From Kingdonia uniflora (taxonomy: Eukaryota; Streptophyta; Magnoliopsida; Ranunculales; Circaeasteraceae), in assembly GCA_014058105.1 (NCBI GenBank), contig JACGCM010001217.1, positions 1,506,556 through 1,570,555 on the forward strand: DNA of 64,000 nucleotides, read 5' to 3'. Numbering within the stretch: position 1 is the first letter of the stretch; every line of letters begins with the position of its first letter. Both the position numbers and the translations under genes were made by a program. Below are positions 23,040-34,470 of the stretch, piece by piece. Below the pieces are notes generated by a model. It saw only the letters and a program-made list of their open reading frames with translations, was not told the origin of the DNA and did no database searches.

Positions 23040-24005
23040 GGCACCTATATTGGGACTCTTTTACCCACGACAGAGTGTAATGCTCTCATTCCATGAAATA
23101 CCAGGCATTGATCCAAATTTAGCTTGCCACAAACTTCATTTAAAAGATAAGAATGAGGCAGTCAAACAAAAATAGAGAACTCTAACACCAAGGTTACGTG
23201 AAGAAGTCAACAAAGAGATTGATAAACTCATTGAAGTTGGTTTTATTTGAAAAGCCAATTACCCCGAATGGATCTCGAACATCGTGGTAGTTCCGAAGAA
23301 AAATGACAAGATCGGAGTATGCGTGGATTTCAAAGATCTTAATATATATACTCCAAAAGATAGTTTTCCCCTTCATATCATCAACCATTTGCTTGATCCC
23401 ACCACGGGACACAAACTGTTATCCATGATGGATACCGCATCAGGGTACAATCAGATACCACTTTTACGTGAAGATCAAGAAAAAATAGCTTTTATCAAAG
23501 AACATGGATTATATTGCTACAAGGTTATGCCTTTCGGCCTCAAGAACGTCGGAGCCACTTATTAAAAACTAATGACACAGATGTTCAAAGGCCATCTCGG
23601 GAAAATGATGGAAGTTTATATCGATGATATGCTGTGTAAAAATCTCAAAAGGAAAGCCATCTCGCAGATTTGCACACGACCTTTGAAATTTTGCGGTCCT
23701 ACAAAATAAGACTAAATCCTGATTAATGCCAATTTGGAGTCCAATCAGGCAAATTCTTGGGGTATTTGATTAGAAAAAAGGTATCGAGGATGGCCCAGAT
23801 TGTATTTGTGCCTTGTTATCCATGTCTTTACCAAAGACAAAGAAAGACGTCCAAAAGATAGCCAGCAAAATAGCCGCAGTAAATCATTTATTTCCAAGTC
23901 TTCAGATCAGTGTAGATGGTTATTCGACCTCTAACGAGAAGGGAAGAAGAAAGGAAAAACTCAAAAAGATCCTAAAATCGAGTGGACCACAGAATATGAA
24001 GTAAC
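23040..24005 (+). pseudogene. element A reverse transcriptase
   Basis: NIVVVPKKNDKIGVCVDFKD (about 23278-23338), MMDTASGYNQIPLLREDQEK (about 23425-23490), CYKVMPFGLKNVGATY (about 23516-23563), then after a stop VYIDDMLCK (about 23613-23640), the intact YIDD active site. DVQKIASKIAAVNHLF (about 23849-23895) is the RT thumb/connection. Typical Ty3/gypsy. Confidence 0.9.
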
Positions 24006-24300
24006 ATTTTTCCTAAAATGCTACTTGGGAAACTACTAGTTATGAGTACACCCAAGGAAGGAAAAAACTTACGGTATATCTTGCCGTTATTGATAACTCA
24101 CTCAGCTCAGTTCTTATCCGGCTCAAAGAAAAAATGGAAAACCTCATCTACTTCATCAGCAAGACTCTCACTCCAGCAGAAACACGGTAGACTAAGATAG
24201 AAAACTGCTCTTAGCTATTGCCTTTACATCGCAAAAGTTAAAACAATATTTATAAGCTCATTCAGTTTGAGTAATGACAAATTACCCCTTGCACAAAGAC
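24006..24300 (+). pseudogene. element A first RNase H
   Basis: Broken frames match KKPVYFISKTLTPTESRYTK and KLKQYFQAHSVRVM of element B (for example NLIYFISKTLTPAET across 24150-24186, and LKQYL around 24240). Too degraded for catalytic residues to be assigned. Confidence 0.65.
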
Positions 24301-24459
24301 TTATCAAAACGGGAGAAATCCAAACGAGTCCAGCAATAGTCGGTTACTCTGGTGAGCACGATATACATTTCGAGCCACGGCATTCCATAAAAGGGCAAGC
24401 ATTTGCAGATTTCCTCACAGATTTTCTAGTAGACAACCCTGATTGGGAATAGGATATTA

Positions 24460-24900
24460 TTGGGATAGACGAAGAACAGATCGAAGAGAAATCGGATTGG
24501 ATATCCAAGAAAGGTTGGCACCTTTTAACCGACGGTTCTGCCAGACCAGCTAGGTCATGCATCGAGATAGTGTTTCTTACACCTTCGAATGACAGAATTG
24601 AGAAATCAATCTGACTCAACTTTGAAGCTACCAACAATGAGACTGAGTATGAGACATTAATCCACGGACTTAAAATAGCTCGAGAGATTGGTGTGCCCGA
24701 GTTATCTGTGTACACGAACTCTTTATTAATTGTGAACTATTATACAGACAAATATCAGAAAAATGGAAAGATGAGACTACGCCGCAGTCATAACCGACAG
24801 AATGAGCAGATTTAAAAAGGCTACAATCGAACACTTTCCTCATGGAGAAAACATGCATTCTAACTCAATAGAAGCCCAATACTTACAGATTAAAGTAGTG
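24460..24900 (+). pseudogene. element A second (archaeal-type) RNase H
   Basis: LLTDGSARPARSC (about 24525-24560) carries the first acidic residue. After a stop, NFEATNNETEYETLIHGLK (about 24618-24675) holds the glutamate, then ELSVYTNSLLIVN. It aligns with the same domain in B. Tat elements are known to carry this additional RNase H between RNase H and integrase. Confidence 0.8.
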
Positions 24901-25009
24901 TCCACCTCCAGCATTATCATCATCATCTCAAATACCATTAATATTAGGGGCGACGAAGAGGTCAAAGATGATTGGAGATGACCTTTCCTCGCATATATCA
25001 GGCCAGACA

Positions 25010-26215
25010 ATGAATTTGATGGCAAACTTCCCGAGGATGTTAATGAAAGAAGACGGCTAATAGACAATGTTAAACGATACATCATTGATGATAACCTCCT
25101 TTACAAAAAAACATTTGCATGACCATATCTCCAATATTTATCTGATAAAGAGGCCCAAGCCTTCTTGCACAATTTACACGAAGGCACTTGCGGAGCCCAT
25201 GTGGTAGAACGGTCCCTAGCAAACCGAGCTAGTACTCAAGGAGTATTTTAGCCTTAAATGAAAGCTCAAGCCATTGAATACTCAAGCAAGTGTGATTCAT
25301 ATCGACGACATGGCCCAATTCGAGCGCCAGCTTTAGATCTCCATTCTAGGAAAGTTGTCTGGCCATTCAAAAGATGGGCCCTCGATCTCGGGGGAGAATT
25401 CCCAACCGCACTAGGAAAACGGAAGCATCTCCAAGTAGCAACGGACTATTTCACCAAATGGGTAAAAGTAATTCCTTTGAGTTGAACACGCAAAAACAAA
25501 GTTATCAAGTTCATATGGGAAAACATTATAATACGGTTTGGGTGGCCCCATCTTATCAAGATATACAATGGACCACAGTTTGTTAGTTTAAAGGTCATCA
25601 ACTTCCTAAATCAACATAACATCATCCACTCCTCTTCAAACCCGCATTACCCACAATGAAATGGACAGGCCAAAATTACCAAACAAACTATAGTCAACGA
25701 AATCAAAAAGCGCTCGACAGAAAAGAAGGGTAATTGGGTGCAAGAATCACCGCACGTATTATGGGCATACCAAACAATACCTCGAGTATCGACTGGATGT
25801 ATGTCGTTCTTGTTGGCATATGTTACCAAAGTAATCATCCCCACTCAATATCATCACCCACTACGTGATCATACCATGACAGACAAAGAAAACAAGTTCC
25901 TGTTAGCGTGTAACATGAACTAGATCAACAAAATACGGGACAGGGAAGTCATGAACTTGGGAAGGTACCATCAGGCTTTAGATAGGTCATATAACAAATG
26001 AGTTTGTCATAGAGAGTCTGATATTAAAGATCTCATCCTACGCGAGATACCAAAACATAGAAAGGAACTCAATGCTGGGAAACTTACAGAAAATTGGCAA
26101 GGACCTTTTATCATTATCGGCAAAAGCAGACTTGGATCTTACGACCTAGTCACAGAAAATGGGGACCGATTCACTAATCCTTAGAACACGAAGAGATTAA
26201 AGTTATATCGCAGAT
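25010..26215 (+). pseudogene. element A integrase
   Basis: Zinc-binding region LSDKEAQAFLHNLHEGTCG (about 25140-25195) with CDSYRRHGPIRAP (about 25290-25330). Core begins RWALDLGGEFPTALGKRKHL (25373-25430) and ATDYFTKWVKVIPL (25438-25480); the later core is frameshifted. KKGNWVQESPHVLWAYQTI (about 25723-25780) and the C-terminal SDIKDLILREIPKHRKE-like region (about 26020-26065) follow. Ends near 26215 as in element B. Confidence 0.85.
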
Positions 26216-26225
26216 AATAATCTAT

Positions 26226-26520
26226 CATAGTGTATTGTTATACTATTTCTTCAAATTGTATATGTCGTTCTTGTATTAATGAAATACTTATGTTTGACCG
26301 ACCTACATTAGTGTACTATTCTACTATCTCATACAATACTGTTCAACTATTTCTTTCATTTGTGTACGTTGTTCTTACACCAATGAAATACTTGTGTTTG
26401 ACCAACCTATATCAGAGTACTCTTCTACTATCTCTTACATTTTTTTACGTCGCTCTTCTACCAATAAAAAACTTGTGTTTGACTGACCTACATTACAGTA
26501 CTTCTATATACATAAAACAT
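26226..26520. repeat. element A ~80-100 bp degenerate tandem repeat
   Basis: Three units, each holding TACGTYGTTCTTrnACCAATGAAATACTTrTGTTTGACC and ending near CAGAGTAC. The same repeat sits at the same place in element B (53200-53425). Confidence 0.7.
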
Positions 26521-26535
26521 TTATAATATCACAGA

Positions 26536-26775
26536 TAACCAATGGGTTTACCCCATTCTACTATTATAGATCATTTATTGCTTCAGCCAATTTGATCTTC
26601 TATTACATTACAGATAGTTTATTTCCTCAGCCAATTCAATCTTCTATTATATTTCAGATCATTTATTGCTTCAGCTAATTTGATTTTTTATTGCATAACA
26701 GATTGCCTATTGCTTCAGACAATTCAATATTTTATCATATCACAGGTCGGCTATTAGTTTTCCAATCCGGCTAAC
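26536..26775. repeat. element A 44-bp minisatellite
   Basis: About five imperfect units of TTACAGATCrTTTATTGCTT followed by CAGCCAATTTGATCTTCTAT. The homologous array in element B has more units. Confidence 0.8.
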
Positions 26776-26933
26776 AGACTACAGAATTCAAAACCACAAT
26801 TGGTTCATCAAAAGGTCAATACAAATACGTACAGATCACTAATTCTACTATCAGTCAAATTTTGTTGCAGCATAACCTTCACACTCAATCTACTATATTT
26901 TCGTTGGTATAGTACGAATAATTCCTTTTAATA

Positions 26934-29590
26934 TTAATCACTCAAACTTTCAGACAGCGCATCACAACGCTAACTTTCCCCACGCTTTGACAGTTGTAGA
27001 CACATCAGTTCTGGTACCCTCGAAGTAACAATTTGTCTTCCTTCGTCAAGTTACTCTTGGTAAGCGCATCAATTTTTGACATAATACAATCCAGGTACTC
27101 AGTCCGCACTAACTGCTTGTCACGCTTCACACCATTTGCTATCATGTTGTCATAAACTGTGTCTCTTTCTTTTTCCAATCTCTTGAACTAGGATACAAAA
27201 AAAGAGAGCACTGCCACCATTTCTTTGTCATGCACGTCACTTGCTTTGAGATTAACCTTGTCAGGTATGACGAGCTCCGCAATCTTTCCCTTCACCTCAT
27301 TCAACAAAACTTCTAAATTGTAACAACAATCTTCCATTGCCCACTTTTTATCCACAGAAGTTTTATTACTTGCTTCCATCACAGTCATAACTTTGTCCAT
27401 CTGTCCTAACATAGCCATTATTTTCTTCATAACGAACTGATTATGATTCTTCTCTCCAACCTCTGCGTTAAGATTTCGTTCAGTCATCTCAAGATCTGCC
27501 TCTAACTTTTTCTTCGAGCTAATCAGCTCCCCAATTTCCATTTGATACACCAAATCATTTAACTCCAGCACTTGGACTACGTCCTCCAAGTCCCTTATTT
27601 AAACCCAATGCTTTTATGATAACTTGATATGTTAATTGTTAACTTCCTTTAACTCCTTTTCTCTAATACTAACAACATGGTATAATCCTTAAAACTTGCG
27701 ACACGCTCATCTGCCTTCCTCACAGCAGCTCGGATGCAAACTACTTTTGCTTATAGCGTGTTTGTAAGAACTTGCAAACATTTAGCACTGTCTTCTTTTT
27801 TCTTCAACGTCGCTAACAACTCTGTTATTTTAATTTGCGCAGGTATTAGTTATGCCTCTTGCAGGTATTAACTCAATTTTCTTTACCACCTCCTTTAATT
27901 CCTCCACTTTCTCCTACACAATGGTTAGTTCAGCCTCCTTACTTGCCAATTGTTCAGTCAAACGACCCACCATACTTTTCTCTTCGGTTTCCCTCACCTC
28001 CATTTTATATTTAACTCAGTAACACTTTTTAGTGCTTCCCGATGAAAGTTCAAATCAGTATTCAGTTTCTCGTTCCAAACATGCAATACTTCGCACTGAC
28101 TTTGAACCTTTACCAGTCCACCTACAGCAACAGTTAACTTTCACATACATAGCAGGTAGTACATCAAAATAGTTTACATATCACAGTTCACAATTCTACT
28201 CACAACAGGTACGTATGATCGATCTTACAGCAATAAAATACTTGTCTTCGATCGATTTACGTCTCAATTCATATTTATCACAAACAAAATAGATTTATTT
28301 ATCAACAAAATAGTGTACAGATATCTAATGCATATGCTAGTTGTTGAATAACATAAATTTTATACTTTCGGCCCCTCGAACTACGAGAGGACTGCCCATA
28401 TCTCCCAAACTCCTTGACCTATCTACCTGTACATCCAACGATGCTATAAGGGTCACCACTTCCTGCTGGTATTTCTTTCGCCGTGACCGAGGTATCAGGT
28501 TCACAACCTCGTCCTCGTCCTCTTCTGACAAATTTTTTCTCGGTCTAGGAGCTGGTTCTTCAACAACTTTTTCCACCTCATCCTTTGTAAACTACATAAT
28601 TTTAGCTTTTTCGTTCTCTGCATTAAATTCTTTTCAACAATTCATAATATACTTCCTAAATTCATTCTCTACCCTTACCAATTCCCCTCCATAAAACTCA
28701 ATCACACTCTCTATATGGCGTTCATGGTCCGTTTAAGTTGCGACCTTTGTGCGTGTCGGATACAAATGCTCCTTCAACATAATATTCGATCTATGAAGAC
28801 GCCTATGCGCATCCTTCTATAATATACCCATCCATTTCAATTTCCCTTCTACCTTCTTTCTAAAAATTATTTCTTTTATCAGTTAACTTCCCAACGATGT
28901 ATTTTTCTCCGTATTTTTCTTTAGTATATTTTGCAACTCCTTTAACTCATACTCTAATTTCCCTTGCACCTCTATCTGCTCTTTCCTTATTTTGAAAATC
29001 AAAATCCATATTACTTTTTGACCCTACACAAAGCCAAGAGCATCAGGTAAAGGACCTACGTCACCCCATATGACAGACACACCAGCTCAAGTTGAACATT
29101 TTTTTGCCTCTACGCTATGACGATTATGTGCCTCTTGAGCTAAAAATATAACTCGAGCTGGGTCAGGCACTACACGCCTTTCCTTTAAGAGCTCTACATA
29201 AGCCTCTTTTAAACCCTACTTACTATCAACTTTGGCCTCAAAATATAGTGTTAGAGTTACCAAAAGCTTTTGACACCTGGCATTATCACTCGAGTCAATA
29301 AAACAAGTCAAGTCTTTCAGTTTTTGTACTAATACCCCCCTCTCCTCTTCTTTTCTTAAAACCTCATCCCTCTCTATTTTTATTTTTGCGTATCTACACT
29401 GTTGATCATACAATTCGCTAAAAAATTTCTTTGAATTAGATTTAAATTGCCTTATCTCATACTCAGTTTTATTTAGTACCTATTAAATACGAGTCACGAA
29501 GTCCCTCGCTCTACTCAATGATCTCTCCAGAGTGGAAACAACTTTTCTCAACCGCTCTATCTCCAACACAGATTACAAATTTGTTGTTAT
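26934..29590 (-). pseudogene. element A antisense gene, downstream coiled-coil part
   Basis: Minus-strand frames, all with a counterpart at 53965-56590 in B. From upstream: RCQKLLVTLTLYFEAKVDSK and WGDVGPLPDALGF (about 29030-29290); VEEPAPRPRKNLSEEDEDE with SRRKKYQQEVVTLIASLD (28400-28570); MEDVVQVLELNDLVYQMEIG, KKLEADLEMTERNLNAEVGE (27450-27589); ending near DALSESLSD. Heptad-like Leu/Lys/Glu spacing indicates coiled coil. The pieces are separated by non-coding stretches that could be introns. Whether it is a separate gene or the 3' exons of the gene upstream is unresolved. Function unknown. Confidence 0.6.
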
Positions 29591-31259
29591 AAAACAAATA
29601 TTCAAACAGAGCACAGTAAAGAGATATCTATCACACTTAACAGTTTCAGAATATACAGTACACAGTCTCATCAAAGTCATGACAGAACAGAATAGTTCGA
29701 AACAAGATATTACAAAATGATTAAATATTCTTCCTAGTCTCTATCTTTGACAGAGGATCAACTTCAGTACCAGCAGCTAGAACTTGCTTAATTTACAAAG
29801 GGTGTATATTGACGGGGGCAGCAACATCTTCAACATTCAAAGCAAACACTATCTCCTGGTACCTACCATCTAAGCCCAGATAGATATTAGCATCTATCAA
29901 CCCAAAATGATGGTAAGATTGGATCAGACGATTTCTGCCATCCCTTATTTCAGGAAAAGCATTTTCAAGAGTCTCATTACACTCATATAGTTTTGTATAC
30001 CGCTCTTCAGCAGTCTTCATCTCTTCTTCCTTGTTCTCCCCTTCCTTCTTAAGTTCTTCCTTGAGTTCCTTCATCCGAGCTATTTAAGCATCGAACCTTT
30101 GAGTATGCTCTCTGAACTCCTGGTTCCTCTTCTCAATAAAACTTGTAGCTTCTTTTACGAACATCGAGAGCTACCAATACAGACACAAGATCAGTAATAC
30201 ATATATCAATCACAATATAGCAAATATAGATTGTCTGTACGAAGACTTATTTTTTCTTTTAAAACATCCCTTCGAGCTATTTCGGCTCGGTCTCCGCCAT
30301 CTTAAAAAACTTTTGTTCCATGCCTCGCAGCTTGGCAACAGCCTTGGCATGAGTCTGGTCAATGCCTTCGAGCTCATGTTATTTCCTTTTCAGCGACCTC
30401 TTGTCTGCTTCTAGAGGAGCGACTTCATTCACAACCTGTTCCTCTACCACACTCTCATAAACAAGCTTATCACCTTTTTTTCCCTTGGGTCACCCCCAAA
30501 GTAGAATGAGATGCTTCTGGCACTATCATTTTTAGCCTCTGAATCTTCCACCCCCCCACCCCTCGCTCGTGCTCCCTGGCGGAGGCGGAAGGATACCAAT
30601 TAAATCCCTTGAAGGAGGCAGGGACATCTTCACATACTTCTCAACCATATCTCATTTTTCGTGATCCCGTTGAACTTTTAGAACACTGGAGTCTACCCCT
30701 TTATCCCTGCGGATATTCAGCTCACCAAGTACTTGCTTTAACTCAACCTGCTCAAGGGCTACGCAATCGAACAAGCTCGTGTTATCAGGAAAGAATTTGG
30801 GATCAAGATGTAACAAACAAAATCAAGGAAATGATTAGCAGCTCAAAGACAAACTCATATTTGGTCAAGTTAGCAGGCGTTACTTACTCAGATTAAAATA
30901 TTTATGATCCAGGATAATTATTGGTTCATCTGGAACCTGCATATAATTGCCCCCTACCCATACAAGATGGTCATTCCATGGTTTACTTGCAGATTCGAAG
31001 TTAAAAAACTTCAGCTTAGACGAATCACTAAATAGGTAACCGCTATTACGAGCTTGGACATACTTCATTCTATAAAACTTCACACTACTAAAAAATGGAT
31101 CAACAGCCACGGTCTATATTAGTTTTAGCCACAGTCACAACAGTAGTTAAATGTTATAAACCTAACCGTGGCAAAATACCAAAATTCGTGGCTAATGAGA
31201 TATACCTCTTTGTTTTTGGTGGCACTAATTGTTGTTCGTGGCCAAACCGTGGAAAATAA

Positions 31260-31640
31260 CATTAAAAATGTGGGATCCCTAATTTGAGATTTATATTTCC
31301 CTCGGTTTCAAAGTATTTCCCTCGACTCTTTCTTCCCATTTCACTTCAGTAATTCTAGGGCTTTTAGCAGTAAATTTGTCTACGAAATCTTCGATTATAT
31401 CTTTCTTTCTGCAAATCTCAAATCTCATGGAGGTAATTAAGTTTTAATTTCTTATTGATCGATGAGAGCCATAAGCTCTCAAAGCATATATAAGTTTGTT
31501 TCCCAAAATTGATTTTCTTGGGTGAACTCACAGGGTTTATTGAAGCCTAGAATTTGCAAACCAAAATTGAATCCCTCAAGTTCTAGGTATTTATTATCTG
31601 GGTATTTATTCTTGACTTTGTTTTTTGTCACTATGGTTGT
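31260..31640 (+). other. gene-like 5' region inside the CACTA element
   Basis: A CT-rich leader, AATTCTAGGGCTTTTAG (about 31352), and ATGGAG followed by GTAATTAAG (31428-31440) look like a plant 5'UTR, short exon and splice donor. The source gene is not recognised. It may be the captured promoter side of one of the cargo genes. Confidence 0.35.
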
Positions 31641-32254
31641 ATGATTTTTCTTTGGACGTTCCTTAATTCAACATCATGTTTCTCGAAATTTATTCCTGAT
31701 CATGTACTTGATTTTGGTGGCTGTAGTCAGGGTTCTTATGATTTTGCTTAGGGTTTTTATGATTTTGGTGGCTATAGTTAGGATTCCTTAATTCTACATC
31801 ATGGTTTTAATGATGTTGTAATAACCAAGTGGTCGTTCATCCTCAAGTCGCTTTCCCCTGTAGTGGAGCTTCTAAAGCTCTTGTGGGTACTTCTCCTTTT
31901 CTTCAATCTTTGCTTTCACGCCCCAAATAGTATTGGTCAGAGCTAAAAAGAGTCTTTGCGTCATATTGCTTGCTTGATCTGAGCATGCTAACTTGCAAGA
32001 AATTACTCATTGTTAAGCTCGAGAAATATCTATATATAAACTGATTTGTACAAAAAATGTATTGAATAACTCGAACACAGAATCAGTGATATTATTATAG
32101 AAAGTTACAATTAGCAAATCTTATAAATAAAACTTAAACTTATCAAACTTCTAATTGATCTAGAGGATGAGGATCCGAGTTAGAAGATGCTAATGATTAA
32201 TAATTTTAAATGGATGGCTTCTTAATCTAGTCAACTTACACTTCATAAATAGCT
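31641..32254. other. CACTA interior without recognised gene
   Basis: AT-rich; contains a near-duplicate phrase GATTTTGGTGGCTRTAG...GGRTTC (31708 and 31758). No coding similarity seen. Confidence 0.4.
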
Positions 32255-32520
32255 AATGGATGATTTTGATGATCCGGGATGAGATGTTGGAATGTGGTTA
32301 TTCTTTGGACATGGAGGTCTACGAGCATGTTATTAATGGCCATTGCAATATAGGACAGCTCGAAAATGTTGTACTAGTCTTGGAGGAAGCATTAAGGAAA
32401 GGATTTTGCCCTAGTAAATTTCTCTACCGTCAATTGAATAACAAGTTATTAAGTACGAACAAAGTAGAGAGGGCCTACAGGCTTTTTCTAAAGGTTAAAA
32501 AAGCTATTAAGTTTTACTAA
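32255..32520 (+). pseudogene. captured PPR (pentatricopeptide repeat) gene fragment
   Basis: The frame encodes about 85 residues: IRDEMLECGYSLDMEVYEHV, INGHCNIGQLENVVLVLEEA, LRKGFCPSKFLYRQLNNKLL, NKVERAYRLFLKVKKA. These are two to three degenerate 35-residue PPR motifs, like the C-terminal end of a P-class PPR protein that acts in organelle RNA processing. The fragment ends at TAA 32518-32520, 30 bp before the first tRNase Z exon. Only the tail is present, so it is non-functional as a PPR protein. Confidence 0.8.
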
Positions 32521-32550
32521 TTCTTCTTAGTTATTGATTCTCTTTTACAG

Positions 32551-34470
32551 ATTCGGGGGGATGGAATGGATACACAGGATACATCACCATTAGTACTACT
32601 TTTCTTCGACAACCAAAGATTTATATTTAATACAGGAGAGGTAAGTGTTAGAAGATGATTACTTTAAGAACATAAATTATTAAAAATTTGGAAAGCATAG
32701 GGCTTTTCTCACTGATTTTCACATGCAAACTACTGAAGTATAATTTTAACAGCAAACTGGTAAAAAGACTCATTTATTCGAAGCACTTTCACTATTTTGA
32801 TTAATGAATAAAATCTCATTGGTTTTTCTCGTAAAAAGTTTCTTTAAAGTATACTTTTGGATGCCTGAGGACGCTCTTTCTCTATGTATGATGTATCTAT
32901 GTATGTATGCATCTGCTTTATTAAACTATTTAGGAACATTTAAATTAACTCTTCTGTGTTATATTCATTAATGGGCTCTTCTCTTTCTAGGGGTTGCAAC
33001 ATTTTTGTACAGAACACAAGATTAAGTTATCAAAGCTATGAATTACGTCGATGTTGTCATCTCTATTTCTTTTAGATTTTAGTACCGAGCCCATTATTTA
33101 TGTGTTTGTATTTGTAAAATTGTTTATCTTACCACAGACACGCGCCTTTTTTTCCTTTTCTATTTCTTGTCTCAGATTGATCACATATTCCTTTCTCGTG
33201 TCTGCTCAAAAACTGATGGTGGCCTCCCATGTTTGTGCTTTGAATTTCGACTTAGACATTGTATTCTTGTATTTTTAACTAGACATATATTTTAGAGCAT
33301 CCCCAATTTTCTTGTTGATTCTCACTAGAAGTTGGAGATGTTAAGTTTCTTAATGGAATATTTGTAAGCTTTGCAATTGCATCACTCGAGAATGACTCTA
33401 TGAGACAACAGCTTTTCAAAGGGTGTGGGCAAGAATATTATACTCCTTAAAAGGGGGTGTAGTAGTTAGATCATTGTTAAGAAATTATATTTTGTGGTAC
33501 GCTGACCTTTGGAGGATGTCATAGACTAAGATGATCTTTTTTTGGTGCTTTGGTAAATGCTATATTAGAGGAAGGCTTTTGTGAATACTCTTAAATAGAT
33601 CGCTTTACACTCATTGAAAACTGCATGAATTGTCTTCATGTAACTTCTTATGAGTTCCGTATTCTCGCTCATATTTTGGTCTGTGGGGGATGGTTCCAAA
33701 GCCACTAAATCAGCTTTCTTGTTTGTTATACCTAATAGGTCTTTTGCTGACTTTGGCTGGTATGGGAGATGAGGGGATGCCTGTAAGTAACAAACTGACT
33801 TCATGTCATTTTCGTGCGTCTAACTTTTACCAAATTGAACTTCTACATGATCACCGAAAAAGTGATGAGAAAGAAAATATTTGTTTCTGTATTAAATGAT
33901 CTCAAACTTAACTAAATTAAATTATATGTTATTGATTTAAAGGTTAAAATATGGGGTCCCTCTGATCTCAAATATTTAGCTGATGCAATGCGAATGTTCA
34001 TCCCAAATGCTGCCATGATCCACACTCATAGCTTTGGTCCAGCACCCAATGCTGATGAAGGTACATTGGCTTTGGCAAATTTTGCAAATCCCATAATCCT
34101 AATTGATGACGAAGTTGTCAAGATTTCTGCAATTCTTCTTCGACCAAGTTTCTCTGGTTCAAGTCATCTTGCTCCTGCATCCATTAATCTAAAACCTGGT
34201 GATATTTTCTTAATTTACATTTGTGAATTGTCTAAAACTAATTGGAAGTTTGATCCTGCGAAAGCCAAGGCTCATGGATTATATCCCAGACCAAACTATC
34301 ATGAACTGCAACTTGGAAACTTGGTTATGTCGGATCATCAAAATATTATGGTGGGTCAAAAGATCACTTCTCTTTCACATTGCCTTATTTTATGTTTTTG
34401 CTCTAACTTTAAAATATTTAATACATTGGCCTGGATATACAGGTCCATCCAACGGATGTCCTGGATATAG
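32551..34470 (+). pseudogene. captured tRNase Z (long form, ELAC2/TRZ-like) genomic fragment with introns
   Basis: Six exon-like blocks in consistent order: 32551-32640 (GDGMDTQDTSPLVLLFFDNQ; donor GTAAGT), 32991-33035 (GLQHFCTEHKIKLSK; donor now CTATGA), 33176-33240 (IDHIFLSRVCSKTDGGLP), 33739-33782 (LLLTLAGMGDEGMP; donor GTAAGT), 33943-34350 (VKIWGPSDLKYLADAM through DHQNIM; donor GTGGGT) and 34443-34470 (VHPTDVLD). These match the N-terminal half of the plant long tRNase Z, the endonuclease that trims tRNA 3' trailers. The catalytic C-terminal metallo-beta-lactamase half with its HxHxDH motif is missing. Introns retained with AG acceptors show capture at DNA level. Confidence 0.88.

Noticed and set aside
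30609..30896. 95-codon plus-strand frame in element A
   Set aside because: It is the complement of the antisense coding region; element B has no matching plus-strand frame.
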